Assembly: GCA_040290295.1 (NCBI GenBank)
Contig: PSMW01000017.1
Span: 1-64,000, forward strand
Source: CAADGV01 sp040290295
Lineage (GTDB): Bacteria; Bacteroidota; Ignavibacteria; UBA10030; UBA6906
Length of the DNA: 64,000 bases
Reading direction: 5' to 3'
The notes beneath the pieces are model-generated. The model made no database searches. It was not told the DNA's origin and saw only the letters and a program-made list of their open reading frames with translations. The number at the start of each line of letters is the position of its first letter. The stretch's first letter is position 1. Below are positions 8,674 through 18,377 of the stretch, in pieces. A program made the translations under genes and the position numbers.

Positions 8674-9519
8674 ATGACAACTCTCGCTTACGCAAAAATC
8701 AATCTCGGCTTGCGCGTGCTCGAACGGCGCCCAGACGGCTACCACACCCTCGAGACGATTTTCCATCGCATCGCACTCGCAGACGAGCTGACGTTCACAT
8801 CTGCATCCACGATCCGCATGGCATCGGAAGTCGAGGGCCTTCCGCTCGATCACACCAACATTTGCTGGCGGGCTGCTGCGTTGCTGCGCGACGAACTTCA
8901 ATGCACCCGTGGCGTGTGCATCCACCTGCACAAGCGCATTCCGATCGGTGCCGGCTTGGGCGGCGGGAGTGCCGATGCGGCTGCGGTGCTCCTTCACCTA
9001 CCCGCATTCTGGCATCGCACGGTTGATAGCAGTACGCTGCGGCGGATCGCCGAACACCTCGGCTCCGATGTCCCCTACTTCCTTGAGAAAGGTTCGGCAG
9101 TCGGTCGCGGACGTGGAGAGGTGCTGGAATACTTTCCACTCGACATTCCTTACTGGATACTCTTGTGCAACCCTCGCCTTCCGATCGCCACAGCGTGGGC
9201 GTATGCGCGTATCACGCCTGCCAAGCGAGACACTGCACCCGGACTGAAAGAGATTCTGTTAGAAGGATTGCACGATCCCAAGGGGCTGCACGGAGCATTG
9301 GTGAACGACTTTGAGCCTGTGGTGTTCGCTACGTATCCGCTCGTTCGAGAGGTGAAGGAAGAGATGGAAAGACGAGGTGCGCTTTTCGCTTCGATGTCGG
9401 GAAGCGGATCGTCTGTGTACGGATTCTTCGAACGTGAAGACGATGCCCTCGCAACCGCACGAGCATTCGACGAGCGTGGACTGTTCACGCACCTTACACC
9501 GCCTCATTTCACGGTGTAA
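8674..9519 (+). CDS. ispE: 4-diphosphocytidyl-2-C-methyl-D-erythritol kinase
   Basis: A GHMP kinase of 281 residues in the non-mevalonate (MEP) route to isoprenoids. It has the N-terminal AKINLGL with the catalytic lysine, the glycine-rich ATP loop PIGAGLGGGSADAA (90-103), the catalytic aspartate in SDVPYF (Asp132) and the GHMP C-terminal motif SMSGSGSSVYGFF. The ATG at 8674 was chosen because it directly precedes the conserved TLAYAKIN start; upstream in-frame codons add unconserved sequence. It is divergent from the symporter and convergent with the histidine kinase gene, so it is probably monocistronic. Confidence 0.94.
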   Translation: MTTLAYAKINLGLRVLERRPDGYHTLETIFHRIALADELTFTSASTIRMASEVEGLPLDHTNICWRAAALLRDELQCTRGVCIHLHKRIPIGAGLGGGSADAAAVLLHLPAFWHRTVDSSTLRRIAEHLGSDVPYFLEKGSAVGRGRGEVLEYFPLDIPYWILLCNPRLPIATAWAYARITPAKRDTAPGLKEILLEGLHDPKGLHGALVNDFEPVVFATYPLVREVKEEMERRGALFASMSGSGSSVYGFFEREDDALATARAFDERGLFTHLTPPHFTV

Positions 9520-9525
9520 GGATTG

Positions 9526-11757
9526 TCAGGTGCGCATCGCTTCCGCGTTATTGTGAAGAAGTTCTCTCACTCTATTGAGAATCTCGTCGGACATGTACGG
9601 CTTTTGCACCAAATCGACCGCACCACCGTTGATCAGATTATCGCGCAGTGTTTGGTCGATGTAGCCGCTTGCAAAGACCACCTTCACATCGGGATTGATC
9701 TCACGCATCCGCTGGAACGCCTCCCAACCGTCGATCTTCGGCAGACCCAAATCGGTAAGGACTAAGCCAATCTCATCACGATGACGTGCATAGATTTCCA
9801 ACGCCTGCTCGCCGTCGGTTGCCGTGAGCACCGTGTAGCCCTTACTCGCGAGCAAGTCGCGCACAAGCTCAAGCAGCATCGTTTCGTCCTCCACAACCAA
9901 GATGGTTCCACTGCCGTTCTGATGGAAGCTCGAACCGCTCAACGTTTCACATATCATGTCCGTTTCCTCTCGCTGAATGGGAACATACACCGTAAAGCTT
10001 GTGCCTTCGCCTACTCGACTCTCGACATCGACAAATCCTTTGTGGCTCTTGGTCACGCCATACACCACGGCCAGACCAAGGCCCGTTCCTTTCCCGATAT
10101 CCTTTGTTGTAAAGAACGGCTCGAAGAGTCTGCTCTGCACCTCCGGCGGCATCCCGACACCTGTATCGGTCACGCGGATCGCCGCATAGCGATGTGCATG
10201 CGCCTCGGGATGACGCTCGCGCAAGAACATGCCATGCACTACGAGCGTCTCAATGGTCAATGTGCCACCGTCGGGCATGGCGTCGCGTGCATTCACGCAC
10301 AGGTTCAGGAGCGCTTGGTGGACTTGATTCGCGTCGGCAATCGTTGTGGGAAGCGCCGGATCGAGCTTGAGTTGGAAATCGATCTTCTTCGGGAACGTCT
10401 CTTCCAGCATCTTGTGCAGGTCTTCGATGAGGTGATTGAGATTGACCGGCTCGAAGACCACCTCGTTCCGCCGAGCGAAGGTCAGGATTTGCTTCACCAA
10501 TTTCGATCCGCGTTGCACGGCACGATTGATCGTCTCGACGCTATTTGCTTTGCGAATCAACTCCGGATCTCCGTTCATAAGGATCTGCGCGTGCCCCATG
10601 ATGATGGCAAGGATGTTATTGAAGTCATGAGCGATGCCGCCGGCGAGCGTGCCGATGCTTTCCATCTTTTGTGCTTGCCACAGTTGCTCCTCCAGCATCT
10701 TGTGACGCGTATTGTCGAACACGTAACCTTTGATCTCGACCAACTCGCCGCGGGTATCGAAACGGCCGATCACATTCTGGATGATGTACACGGGCGCGCC
10801 GTCCGACCGGCGGAGTTGAATTTCGTAATGTTCCAACTTCCTGTTCAAGCGAACGAGTTCGAGGACCTCTGCAAAGTGCCGTGACTTCGAGTAGAGTGCC
10901 ATGAGGTTGAACGTCAACGCTTCCTCGACTGAGGCGAAGCCGAAAATGCGTGCAAACGATGGATTGCAGGCAAGCAGTTTCCCGTTTGGTGTAGCAATGA
11001 AGGCACCTGCAAGGTCGTCGTCGAAGAATTGACGGTACTTCTCCTCGCTGGCACGAAGGGCAGCTTCAGCCGCTTTCCGTTCGGTGATATCGCGCGCAAT
11101 CGTAACGATGGCGCTCGTCTGGCCTTGATCGTCGTGCACGATGGAAATCGAGAGTGAGACGTAGAATTGCGAGCCATCCTTCTTGCGATGCAGGCGCTCA
11201 CCCGATTCGCACGTCTCGCCGAGCACGGACGCAGGCTTGCCGATGATCTCCTCCGCCGAATACCCATAGGTATGGTGAAATGCTTGATTCACGAAGCGAA
11301 TCATCCCTCGCGTGTCGGTAATGTACACACTGTCGTTGATGTGCATGACCGCATGCAAGAGCATCTTCATCTGCTTGTCCGACCGATAACTTTGCACCGC
11401 CTTCTCGACGGTGAGCGGAAGGATCTTCAGGTAGTTGCGTTCGGCGTCTTTGATGATGTAATCGTACGCGCCCGACTTCAACGCTTTAACGGCGATCTCT
11501 TCGTTGCCGGCACCGGTAATCACGATGAGAGGCGTTCCGCTGGCGACCGCACAGACATCCAGCGCGGTGCCATCACCCAAGTTGTAATCGGAGATGATAA
11601 TGTCGAACTCCTTCTTCTGCAGCGCCTTGCATGCTTCATCCACCGACTGCACGATCTCATAACGATACGGAAGCTTCTCGCGTTCGAGATGCCGTTTGAA
11701 CGCAAGCTGATCTATCCGATCATCTTCGATCAACAATATGCCGATGGGTTCGAGCAT
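9526..11757 (-). CDS. hybrid sensor histidine kinase (REC-PAS-PAS-HisKA-HATPase-REC)
   Basis: A cytoplasmic kinase of 743 residues without membrane helices. The N-terminal receiver (residues 5-125) has the phospho-acceptor Asp57 in IISDYNLGD; two PAS domains follow (about 133-230 and 240-350), the first with ITDTRGMIRFVNQAF. The dimerisation domain has the phospho-accepting His377 in GGIAHDFNN, the ATPase domain has NLCVNARDAMPDGG, DTGVGMP and GKGTGLGL, and a C-terminal receiver (about 617-735) has Asp669 in LVLTDLGLP. The GGIAHDFNN form of the H-box is common in hybrid kinases with a C-terminal receiver. It follows the CheY-like regulator and the larger kinase on the same strand. Confidence 0.93.
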   Translation of the reverse strand: MLEPIGILLIEDDRIDQLAFKRHLEREKLPYRYEIVQSVDEACKALQKKEFDIIISDYNLGDGTALDVCAVASGTPLIVITGAGNEEIAVKALKSGAYDYIIKDAERNYLKILPLTVEKAVQSYRSDKQMKMLLHAVMHINDSVYITDTRGMIRFVNQAFHHTYGYSAEEIIGKPASVLGETCESGERLHRKKDGSQFYVSLSISIVHDDQGQTSAIVTIARDITERKAAEAALRASEEKYRQFFDDDLAGAFIATPNGKLLACNPSFARIFGFASVEEALTFNLMALYSKSRHFAEVLELVRLNRKLEHYEIQLRRSDGAPVYIIQNVIGRFDTRGELVEIKGYVFDNTRHKMLEEQLWQAQKMESIGTLAGGIAHDFNNILAIIMGHAQILMNGDPELIRKANSVETINRAVQRGSKLVKQILTFARRNEVVFEPVNLNHLIEDLHKMLEETFPKKIDFQLKLDPALPTTIADANQVHQALLNLCVNARDAMPDGGTLTIETLVVHGMFLRERHPEAHAHRYAAIRVTDTGVGMPPEVQSRLFEPFFTTKDIGKGTGLGLAVVYGVTKSHKGFVDVESRVGEGTSFTVYVPIQREETDMICETLSGSSFHQNGSGTILVVEDETMLLELVRDLLASKGYTVLTATDGEQALEIYARHRDEIGLVLTDLGLPKIDGWEAFQRMREINPDVKVVFASGYIDQTLRDNLINGGAVDLVQKPYMSDEILNRVRELLHNNAEAMRT

Positions 11758-11774
11758 GCTTCACTGTACCTCGT

Positions 11775-12194
11775 TCATTCCGGCAATTCACTCAGCGTCC
11801 AATACAAATTGATGCTGCGAACAACTTCGATGAACTGCGGGTACTCCACCGGCTTGATCATATATCCTGCCACGGACAAATCGAACGTTTCGAAACGATC
11901 TTGCTCGTCCTTCGAGGTCGTGAGCACGACCGCCGGAATGCGCCGGAGGTGTTCGTCGTGCTTCAAGTTACGCAACAGTTCGACACCGTTCATCTTCGGC
12001 ATGTTCAGGTCGAGAATGATGATGCAAGGCAGACGGTCCGCCTCGTTGCGCAAATACGCAAGCGCCTCTTCGCCGTTGTTCTTGATGATCAATGTATTGG
12101 TGACGTTGAGGTCTTTCAGTGCCCGCTTCACGGTCATGGCATCCACAACGTCGTCCTCCACCAGGAGGATGGAAGCATCCGATTTCATATCCAT
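11775..12194 (-). CDS. single-domain response regulator (Rcp1-like)
   Basis: A 139-residue receiver domain with no output domain. Acidic pocket LVEDD (11-15), phospho-acceptor Asp62 in LDLNMPKMNG, switch Thr in VVLTTSKDE (about 92) and Lys114 in MIKPVEY are all present. The ILDLNMPKMNG and VLTTS pattern and the length match regulators that partner phytochrome-type kinases such as Cph1/Rcp1. It sits 17 bp before the hybrid kinase and 12 bp after the larger PAS kinase on the minus strand, so it probably relays phosphate from one or both of them. Confidence 0.92.
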   Translation of the reverse strand: MDMKSDASILLVEDDVVDAMTVKRALKDLNVTNTLIIKNNGEEALAYLRNEADRLPCIIILDLNMPKMNGVELLRNLKHDEHLRRIPAVVLTTSKDEQDRFETFDLSVAGYMIKPVEYPQFIEVVRSINLYWTLSELPE

Positions 12195-12206
12195 TGATTC
12201 TCCTGT

Positions 12207-15122
12207 TCAGTGATTCATTTCCGCGGGGAGGGTGAAATGAAACGTTGTTCCCTCTCCGACTTTCGATTCGACCCAAATCGATCCGCCGTACATTTCGATG
12301 ATCTTCTTGACGATCGTCAGTCCAACCCCCGTGCTCTCGTGTTCGTCCCGCGGAGAAAGGGTCTGGAAGATTTGAAAGATTTTGTTGAAGTGCCGCTCTT
12401 CGATACCGGGTCCGTTATCGGCAACGTGAAACTTCCACTGACCGTTCTCGCGCACACAACCGACCTCGATGACTCCTTGAGGTTTATCCATAAACTTCAC
12501 TGCATTGCTCAGCAGATTTTGAAACACTTGCTGCATACGGGTCGTCTCCGCCACAATCGTCGGCAAGGGGCGTTGAATCTTCACCTGCACGTTCGGCGGA
12601 GGCACGATGAGATCGACGATCTCGGACACCAGTGTGTCGAGATTGACCTCCGTGATTTGTTCTTTTGTTCGGCCGATGCGTGAATAGCGGAGCACGCCAT
12701 CGATCAGATCGTGCATGCGTTTGGTTCTGCCCAAAAGCATCGTGAGCAGTTCTTTCCCTTCATCGCCGAGCTTGTCGCCATAGTCGGTCGCGAGCCAATT
12801 GACCAATGTACCGATAGCTCGCAGTGGTGCCTTGAGATCGTGTGAGACGATGTAGGCGAAGTCGTTCAACTCTTTGTTTATCACCTCCAAGTCCCGCATC
12901 AATTTCGCGCGCTGTTCTTCTTCACGCTTCTTTTCGGTGATGTCGGTGCACACCCCGACGAGTGCGATCATCCGTCCCTCCTCGTCACGCACCGCCGACG
13001 TGGAGAGATAGATGGGAAAGATCGAGCCATCTTTCCGTTTGCTCAGCAACTCGCCTTGCCATGCTCCTTCGAGCGTTGCGGAGCGAACCGGCACTTCTCG
13101 ATCGGACTCAGCTCGGAGGATCGTGACAGACTTGCCGATCAGTTCCTCGGCCGTGTAGTCGTAGATACGTTGGAATGCCTTGTTGACGAACAGGATGTTC
13201 TCGTCGGTATCGGTGATGCAAATACCTTCGGTCACACTCCTGACGGCGTGCACCAAGCGAGCGAGTTCGACCTCCGCTTTCTTTCGTGCCGTGATGTCCA
13301 CGTACATGCCGAACACCCCAACCGCCTCACCGTTCATCATGATAGGAACGCCGAAGATGTTCACGTTCAGATGTGTGCCGTCCTTCCTCATGCGCACCGA
13401 TTCTGTCTGAATCGGCTCACCGGTGAGCACGCGGTGTGAAAGCTCGTTGCCCTCGTGTCGCAATGATTCAGGCACGATGGTTTCGTTGATACTGCGGCCT
13501 CGGATTTCTTCAAGCGAAAATCCGAACATCGCTTGGAATCGGCTATTGGCGTGCAGGATGCGCTCGTCGCTGTCGGCAAGGATGATCCCGATTGGAGCGT
13601 TTTCGAACAACTGTTCGAACCGAGCCTTCTCCAAACGAATTGCTTCTTCCGCACGCTTCTGTTGTGTGACGTCCACGTAGAGACCAAAGACACCGATCGC
13701 TTCTCCATTGATCACGATCGGCACGCCGTAGATTTGCACGTCGAGCAGGCGGCCCTCTTTGGCTCTTCGCATCGTCTCACGACGCACTGGCTCGCCGTGC
13801 AACACCTTCCCGAACAATTCGTCTCCCTCTTGGCTCAACGCTGCCGGCACAATGGTTTCATGGATTGTCCTTCCTACAAGCTCTTGCAGCGGGTAGCCGA
13901 ACATCTGCTGAAACTCGCGGTTAGCGCTCACGATCCGCTTTGCGGGGTCGATGAGCAGAATGCCGACAGGCGCGTTCTGAAACAACTGCTCGAAACGCGC
14001 TTTTTCCAACAGGATCGCCTCCTCGGCACGCTTACGTTCAGTAATATCGCGAAAGATCCCGCACACCGAGAGAACCGTACCGCTTTCAACGCGACACCCC
14101 AGGCTTCCTTCGACGGTGATCTCACGGCCATTTCTCGCAATGAGCACAGTCTGGAAACGGTCCACGGTTTCGCCGTGCAGCGTTCGCTCCATGACCTTCT
14201 CAAACGACGGTAACTCGGCATCGGCAACGATATGTTGGATATGTAACTGCGTGATCTCGTGTTGGGTAAAGCCGAGCGTTTCCAAAAACGCCCGATTGGC
14301 AAACTCGAACATACCCTCTGGGCAGACGCTGAGAATCAGATCACTGGCATTCTCGAACAAGTCACGATAGCTGCGTTCACTGTGATGAAGTTTCTGGTAC
14401 GCAACGGAGAGATTGTCGAGCATGGTGTTGAAGGCAACGGCCAGCTTACCGATCTCATCGTTGGAACGGACAGGAACTCGCCGGCTCCAATCTCCCTCCG
14501 CCAGTCGTTGAGCCGTACGCGCCATTTCGATGAGAGGCTTCGCCGCAAGCCTCAAGATGAGGAAGGTAACTGCGATCCCCACAACGGCGAATCCGAAGCT
14601 CACGATGGCGATCGTTGTTCGCGCTTGGCGAATCTCCGCGTGCATCTCATCCAACGATAATCCGACATAGACGCGTCCGAGAAGTTTTGCCTGAACGATG
14701 ACCGGCAGCATGGTTTGATACGTTTGCTCATCTTCCGAAATGCGGTCCACTGCATCGGTGTGCTGATAGCGCAGCGCGACTGCGCGTAGCGAGTCGTAGC
14801 TTGCGATGACCTGTCCCGATGCATCCAGCACCATGACATAATCAAGCCCGGCAGTACGTTTCGCTCCGATGACCCCAGCCCATACCGCTCGGCGATCGTC
14901 GTTCTGGAGCGCCAGACTAACGTTATACGCCAAGATTGCACCGATGGCTCGCGACCGTTCAGCAATCGCGGCTTTGGATTTTTCTTCGAGGAGGTGAGGT
15001 CCGTACCAATAGACAAGAATGGCCACGAGTGCGATGAGGACACTCATCAGAGCGGCGAGTCTCGCCCTCACCGAAAACAGCCACGAGGGAAGCTTTGAAG
15101 ATTCCTGCTGTGGATCGTTCAT
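12207..15122 (-). CDS. membrane-bound multi-PAS sensor histidine kinase
   Basis: About 971 residues. A membrane helix near residues 20-40 and a second near 190-210 frame a periplasmic sensor segment, followed by a HAMP domain (LAAKPLIEMARTAQRLAEGD). Then come four PAS/PAC units; the second and third are near copies of each other (ARFEQLF.NAP.GI repeated), pointing to internal duplication. The kinase core has the phospho-accepting histidine at about 761 in YIVSHDLKAPLRA, NLLSNAVKFM, DNGPGI and TGVGLTIVKKI. The H-box and ATPase type resemble phytochrome-like kinases that use Rcp1 regulators, matching the regulator gene next door. The ATG at 15122 (MNDPQ) was chosen; an upstream frame would overlap the divergent TonB receptor gene. 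Confidence 0.92.
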   Translation of the reverse strand: MNDPQQESSKLPSWLFSVRARLAALMSVLIALVAILVYWYGPHLLEEKSKAAIAERSRAIGAILAYNVSLALQNDDRRAVWAGVIGAKRTAGLDYVMVLDASGQVIASYDSLRAVALRYQHTDAVDRISEDEQTYQTMLPVIVQAKLLGRVYVGLSLDEMHAEIRQARTTIAIVSFGFAVVGIAVTFLILRLAAKPLIEMARTAQRLAEGDWSRRVPVRSNDEIGKLAVAFNTMLDNLSVAYQKLHHSERSYRDLFENASDLILSVCPEGMFEFANRAFLETLGFTQHEITQLHIQHIVADAELPSFEKVMERTLHGETVDRFQTVLIARNGREITVEGSLGCRVESGTVLSVCGIFRDITERKRAEEAILLEKARFEQLFQNAPVGILLIDPAKRIVSANREFQQMFGYPLQELVGRTIHETIVPAALSQEGDELFGKVLHGEPVRRETMRRAKEGRLLDVQIYGVPIVINGEAIGVFGLYVDVTQQKRAEEAIRLEKARFEQLFENAPIGIILADSDERILHANSRFQAMFGFSLEEIRGRSINETIVPESLRHEGNELSHRVLTGEPIQTESVRMRKDGTHLNVNIFGVPIMMNGEAVGVFGMYVDITARKKAEVELARLVHAVRSVTEGICITDTDENILFVNKAFQRIYDYTAEELIGKSVTILRAESDREVPVRSATLEGAWQGELLSKRKDGSIFPIYLSTSAVRDEEGRMIALVGVCTDITEKKREEEQRAKLMRDLEVINKELNDFAYIVSHDLKAPLRAIGTLVNWLATDYGDKLGDEGKELLTMLLGRTKRMHDLIDGVLRYSRIGRTKEQITEVNLDTLVSEIVDLIVPPPNVQVKIQRPLPTIVAETTRMQQVFQNLLSNAVKFMDKPQGVIEVGCVRENGQWKFHVADNGPGIEERHFNKIFQIFQTLSPRDEHESTGVGLTIVKKIIEMYGGSIWVESKVGEGTTFHFTLPAEMNH

Positions 15123-15211
15123 GCAAAATCGATTTGTGCCAATGGTTGATGCTGCGCGCTGCTTCTGATTCTTGCTTCTCGACGGCGTTCTGGATATATT
15201 TTGCGCACACA

Positions 15212-17311
15212 ATGCAGCGATCAGGTCAGAGCTTGCCAAACCGCGCCCACCCCCTCCACGTATTGCTTGCCTTAGTAGTCATCGGCGTGAGTCATCCTTC
15301 TCTTCGCTCACAGCACATCCGCTCGACGGCACCACGCACACACCACATCGTTCCGCTGCAGCCGGCGCTCGGCGATTCAACGTATATCCTTCTGTCCGAT
15401 ACTCTTTCTCGCAAGAGCGATGCCGATTCGACTCTTGTCGAGGACACCACACGCATGAGCACTCCCGCGTTGGTCGGCACCTATGACCGCTCGCTCGATT
15501 CTACAAAATTCATTACCAAAGAAGACCTTCACTTTCTCGACTACCGATACCTCGGCGGTGTGCTGCTAACCCTGCCCGGCATTTTCCTTCGCGAGCAGTG
15601 GAGCGATGGGCAATACAGTCAGCTCACCGTGCGTGGAAGCGATTGGCGAGCGATCGCCATTACAGCCAACGGCAGACTCCTAAACGATCCTGCCTCTGGC
15701 ATTTACAACCTGTACCACTTTACCACCGAGTATGCCGATAGAATCGAAGTGGTGACGGGACCACGCGCGTTTCTGTACGGACTCAACAGCACCGGCGGCG
15801 CAGTGAATCTCGTGACCAAGAACTACAACAGCAATCGCCCCTTTTCGAAGATCAACTACACGGAAAGCGCGTACAACTACCAGTATAGCGACGGTACGTT
15901 CAGCCAGAATATATCGCGCAAGGTCAATTTCACATTCGGTTTTCAGCATCAAGGAACGGATGGACGCTTCCCCGCCAGCATGCACGACGCTTGGAATATG
16001 CGCGTCAAAGTGCGCTACAATCTTTCGCGCAAATTCCACATCATCCTTTCAGAGTATCTCACGCACACCGAAACGGACTTGAACGGCGGCGTGGACCCCG
16101 TCAAGACCGGCATCCCCGCGCTCGCTTTTGACCGCATTCAGGCGGTCATGCGCAACTACGATAGCTTCGAGAAGCTCCATCGTCACGATCTCGACCTCTC
16201 GCTGGTCGGCACGCTGTTGGGCGATACGACAAATGTTTCGACGCTCTCGTTCTACTATTCGAATGCTTTTCGTGAATACCGCGACGGAAACGCCCGGCGC
16301 AACTATCCATCCAACTCCATCATCATCAACTCCGATCATCGTTCCTCATGGATGGGCGTGATGTTCACGCAAGATTACCACACCGACCGCCAACGCTTCA
16401 ATGTCGGTGCAACCATCGAGGTACGACAAATCGAAGGCAGTCCCAATTTGGGCAGAAGACGAAACTCGATCGGCAGTGTCTGGGCTAAGGAGGAACTCCT
16501 CCTCGGCTCGTTTCTCACCGTCGCAGGTTTCGGCCGGTACGACAGATACCTCGGAGAATCAGCCATCGGTGTCGGCGGCGATGCGACGCTGACGCTGAGC
16601 AATCAGCTCACACTTTTCGGCGGCGTCTCTACGTCCAAACGCTTCCCCACGTATCAGGAATTGTTTTGGCGCGACAGCACTGTGAACCGAATCGAACCGA
16701 TTGTGTCTGAAACACACCGGAGCGTAGAGTTGGGTGCGCGGCTTCATCTCCATCCGTCCCTCGATCTCCATTTTGCATACTTCCATCGAACCGTCGAACA
16801 TCCCATTGTGACGAGGTCCTTTGGACGTGGGTTCGTGTTTCCGGGAGTGGAGTTTGGAAACGGCACCACGGTGTTCACGAACGGAATTGAAGCGCGCCTG
16901 CGGGCGCGGGTTTGGGTGCTCGCCGTGGAAGGAACGGGAATGTTCATCACACAAAAAGATGGACGTGGAACGCTCTCCCGCTATCCGCGCTACAGTGCGA
17001 ACGGCGGCATCTACTACTGGCAACGTCTGCTCCACGATCGTCTTGAACTGAAAGTCGGTTTCCGAGGTCGATATGTGTCAGGTTCGCAGGGTGAAGAATT
17101 CAATCCCGAAGTGCTGGCGTATGTTGCAGCATCGGGTCCGCCGATTGGGTACGGATCCTCGGTCGATGGATTCTTGATTGCTGCCATCGGAAGCGCGTAC
17201 GTGCACTTCATGTGGGAGAACCTGACCAACGCGCGCTACTACATCACCCCCTACTATCCGGTCCTCGACCGGGCAATCACGTTCGGCATCTCATGGCAGT
17301 TCTTGGATTGA
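15212..17311 (+). CDS. TonB-dependent outer-membrane receptor
   Basis: A 699-residue receptor with an N-terminal signal (HVLLALVVIGVSHPSLRS), a plug domain (about 105-215, with LLTLPGIFLREQ, LTVRGSDWRA and IEVVTGPRAFLYGLNSTGG) and a long beta-barrel ending in ITFGISWQFLD, with the aromatic near the C-terminus that barrel assembly needs. The loop VVTGPRAFLYGLNSTGGAVN is the typical plug hallmark. The substrate cannot be told: no carboxypeptidase-like N-terminal domain and no SusD partner are seen, so siderophore, cobalamin or another small ligand are all possible. The gene is divergent from the PAS kinase with about 90 bp between starts; control by that kinase is only a guess. Confidence 0.88.
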   Translation: MQRSGQSLPNRAHPLHVLLALVVIGVSHPSLRSQHIRSTAPRTHHIVPLQPALGDSTYILLSDTLSRKSDADSTLVEDTTRMSTPALVGTYDRSLDSTKFITKEDLHFLDYRYLGGVLLTLPGIFLREQWSDGQYSQLTVRGSDWRAIAITANGRLLNDPASGIYNLYHFTTEYADRIEVVTGPRAFLYGLNSTGGAVNLVTKNYNSNRPFSKINYTESAYNYQYSDGTFSQNISRKVNFTFGFQHQGTDGRFPASMHDAWNMRVKVRYNLSRKFHIILSEYLTHTETDLNGGVDPVKTGIPALAFDRIQAVMRNYDSFEKLHRHDLDLSLVGTLLGDTTNVSTLSFYYSNAFREYRDGNARRNYPSNSIIINSDHRSSWMGVMFTQDYHTDRQRFNVGATIEVRQIEGSPNLGRRRNSIGSVWAKEELLLGSFLTVAGFGRYDRYLGESAIGVGGDATLTLSNQLTLFGGVSTSKRFPTYQELFWRDSTVNRIEPIVSETHRSVELGARLHLHPSLDLHFAYFHRTVEHPIVTRSFGRGFVFPGVEFGNGTTVFTNGIEARLRARVWVLAVEGTGMFITQKDGRGTLSRYPRYSANGGIYYWQRLLHDRLELKVGFRGRYVSGSQGEEFNPEVLAYVAASGPPIGYGSSVDGFLIAAIGSAYVHFMWENLTNARYYITPYYPVLDRAITFGISWQFLD

Positions 17312-17317
17312 AACAGC

Positions 17318-17866
17318 GTGAAGGAATCGAAGCGTACAATCGTGTCTGTCTTCGGTAGCTCTCATCCACGAGAAGGAGAACCGGACTATCGTGAGGCGTA
17401 CGAACTCGGCGCACGGCTCGCGGCAACGGGTTTCGTGGTGTGCAACGGCGGATACGGGGGCGTGATGGAAGCGTCGGCACGCGGAGCCAAATCGGCGCGC
17501 GGCGTCACCATCGGCGTTACGTGCGCGAGTTTCAGCGGCAGCACTCCCAACAAATGGATCGACGAGGTCGTCGAGACAGTGACGCTTGTCGATCGCCTGC
17601 AGAAGCTCGTTGCGTTGGGCGACGCTTACGTGGTAATGAAAGGTGGAACAGGAACGCTGCTCGAACTGGCTGCTGTCTGGGAATTCACCACCAAGGGCTT
17701 GATGCGCTCGAAGCCGATCGTTGTTCTGGGGGCGTACTGGAAACCCGTCATCGAAACGCTGCGCGTCCAACTCATCCACGAAGGATCGATCGCTGCTGCG
17801 CGCGCGATTCTCGAAGCAGAGTCGCCGCAACAGTGCATAGAGATTCTTCGTACACGATTGACGTAA
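17318..17866 (+). CDS. LOG-family (Rossmann-fold) nucleotide-binding protein
   Basis: A 182-residue protein of the LOG/YgdH-like group (also called putative lysine decarboxylases). It has SVFGSSHP at the first strand, the signature NGGYGGVMEA and the GGTGTLLEL motif, which in the LOG family bind and hydrolyse nucleotide 5'-monophosphates such as cytokinin precursors. The classical PGGxGTxxE is here KGGTGTLLE, closer to the bacterial TIGR00725-like subgroup. It starts with GTG 6 bp after the receptor gene stop. The exact substrate is not known. Confidence 0.8.
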   Translation: MKESKRTIVSVFGSSHPREGEPDYREAYELGARLAATGFVVCNGGYGGVMEASARGAKSARGVTIGVTCASFSGSTPNKWIDEVVETVTLVDRLQKLVALGDAYVVMKGGTGTLLELAAVWEFTTKGLMRSKPIVVLGAYWKPVIETLRVQLIHEGSIAAARAILEAESPQQCIEILRTRLT

Positions 17867-17894
17867 CCCCATCCCTATCTCAACGGAGGACTCG

Positions 17895-18377
17895 ATGGCA
17901 TTTGACCCGCGGCAGTTTTTGCTCCACATGATCGATGAGGCATACGAAAAGAAGACCTGGCATGGGCCGAATCTGAAAGGTTCGCTACGCGGCATCGATG
18001 CTCGGCAAGCACTCTGGCGTCCGGCACCGAATCGACACAATATTTGGGAGCTGACGCTCCACGCAGCGTATTGGAAGTACATAGTCCGCAGGCGACTGTT
18101 ACGCGAGAAGCGGGGTTCGTTCCCGCTCGAAGGCAGCAACTGGTTCGCCGTTCCCGATACGCCAAACGAAGCGCAATGGAGGGCGCATCTCCGTCTTCTT
18201 GACGAGACACATCGTTCGATGCGTGAGGAGATCGCCTCGCTCCCCATCGCACGGCTTTCTGCAAAAACGCCAAACAGCAAGAACACCAACAGCGCAGTCA
18301 TCCTCGGTATTGCCAATCACGACGTGTATCATGCGGGACAAATTCAACTCTTGAAACGTCTGATGAAGGACCGATGA
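17895..18377 (+). CDS. DinB-like four-helix metal-binding protein
   Basis: A 160-residue protein with the DinB/YfiT fold pattern: a helix with LTLHAAYWK and a C-terminal helix with NHDVYHAGQIQLLKRL, which supply the histidines of the usual three-His metal site. Such proteins are often thiol transferases or of unknown function. A Shine-Dalgarno (CGGAGG) lies upstream of the ATG. The stop overlaps the start of the EamA gene by 4 bp, so the two are co-translated. Confidence 0.82.
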   Translation: MAFDPRQFLLHMIDEAYEKKTWHGPNLKGSLRGIDARQALWRPAPNRHNIWELTLHAAYWKYIVRRRLLREKRGSFPLEGSNWFAVPDTPNEAQWRAHLRLLDETHRSMREEIASLPIARLSAKTPNSKNTNSAVILGIANHDVYHAGQIQLLKRLMKDR

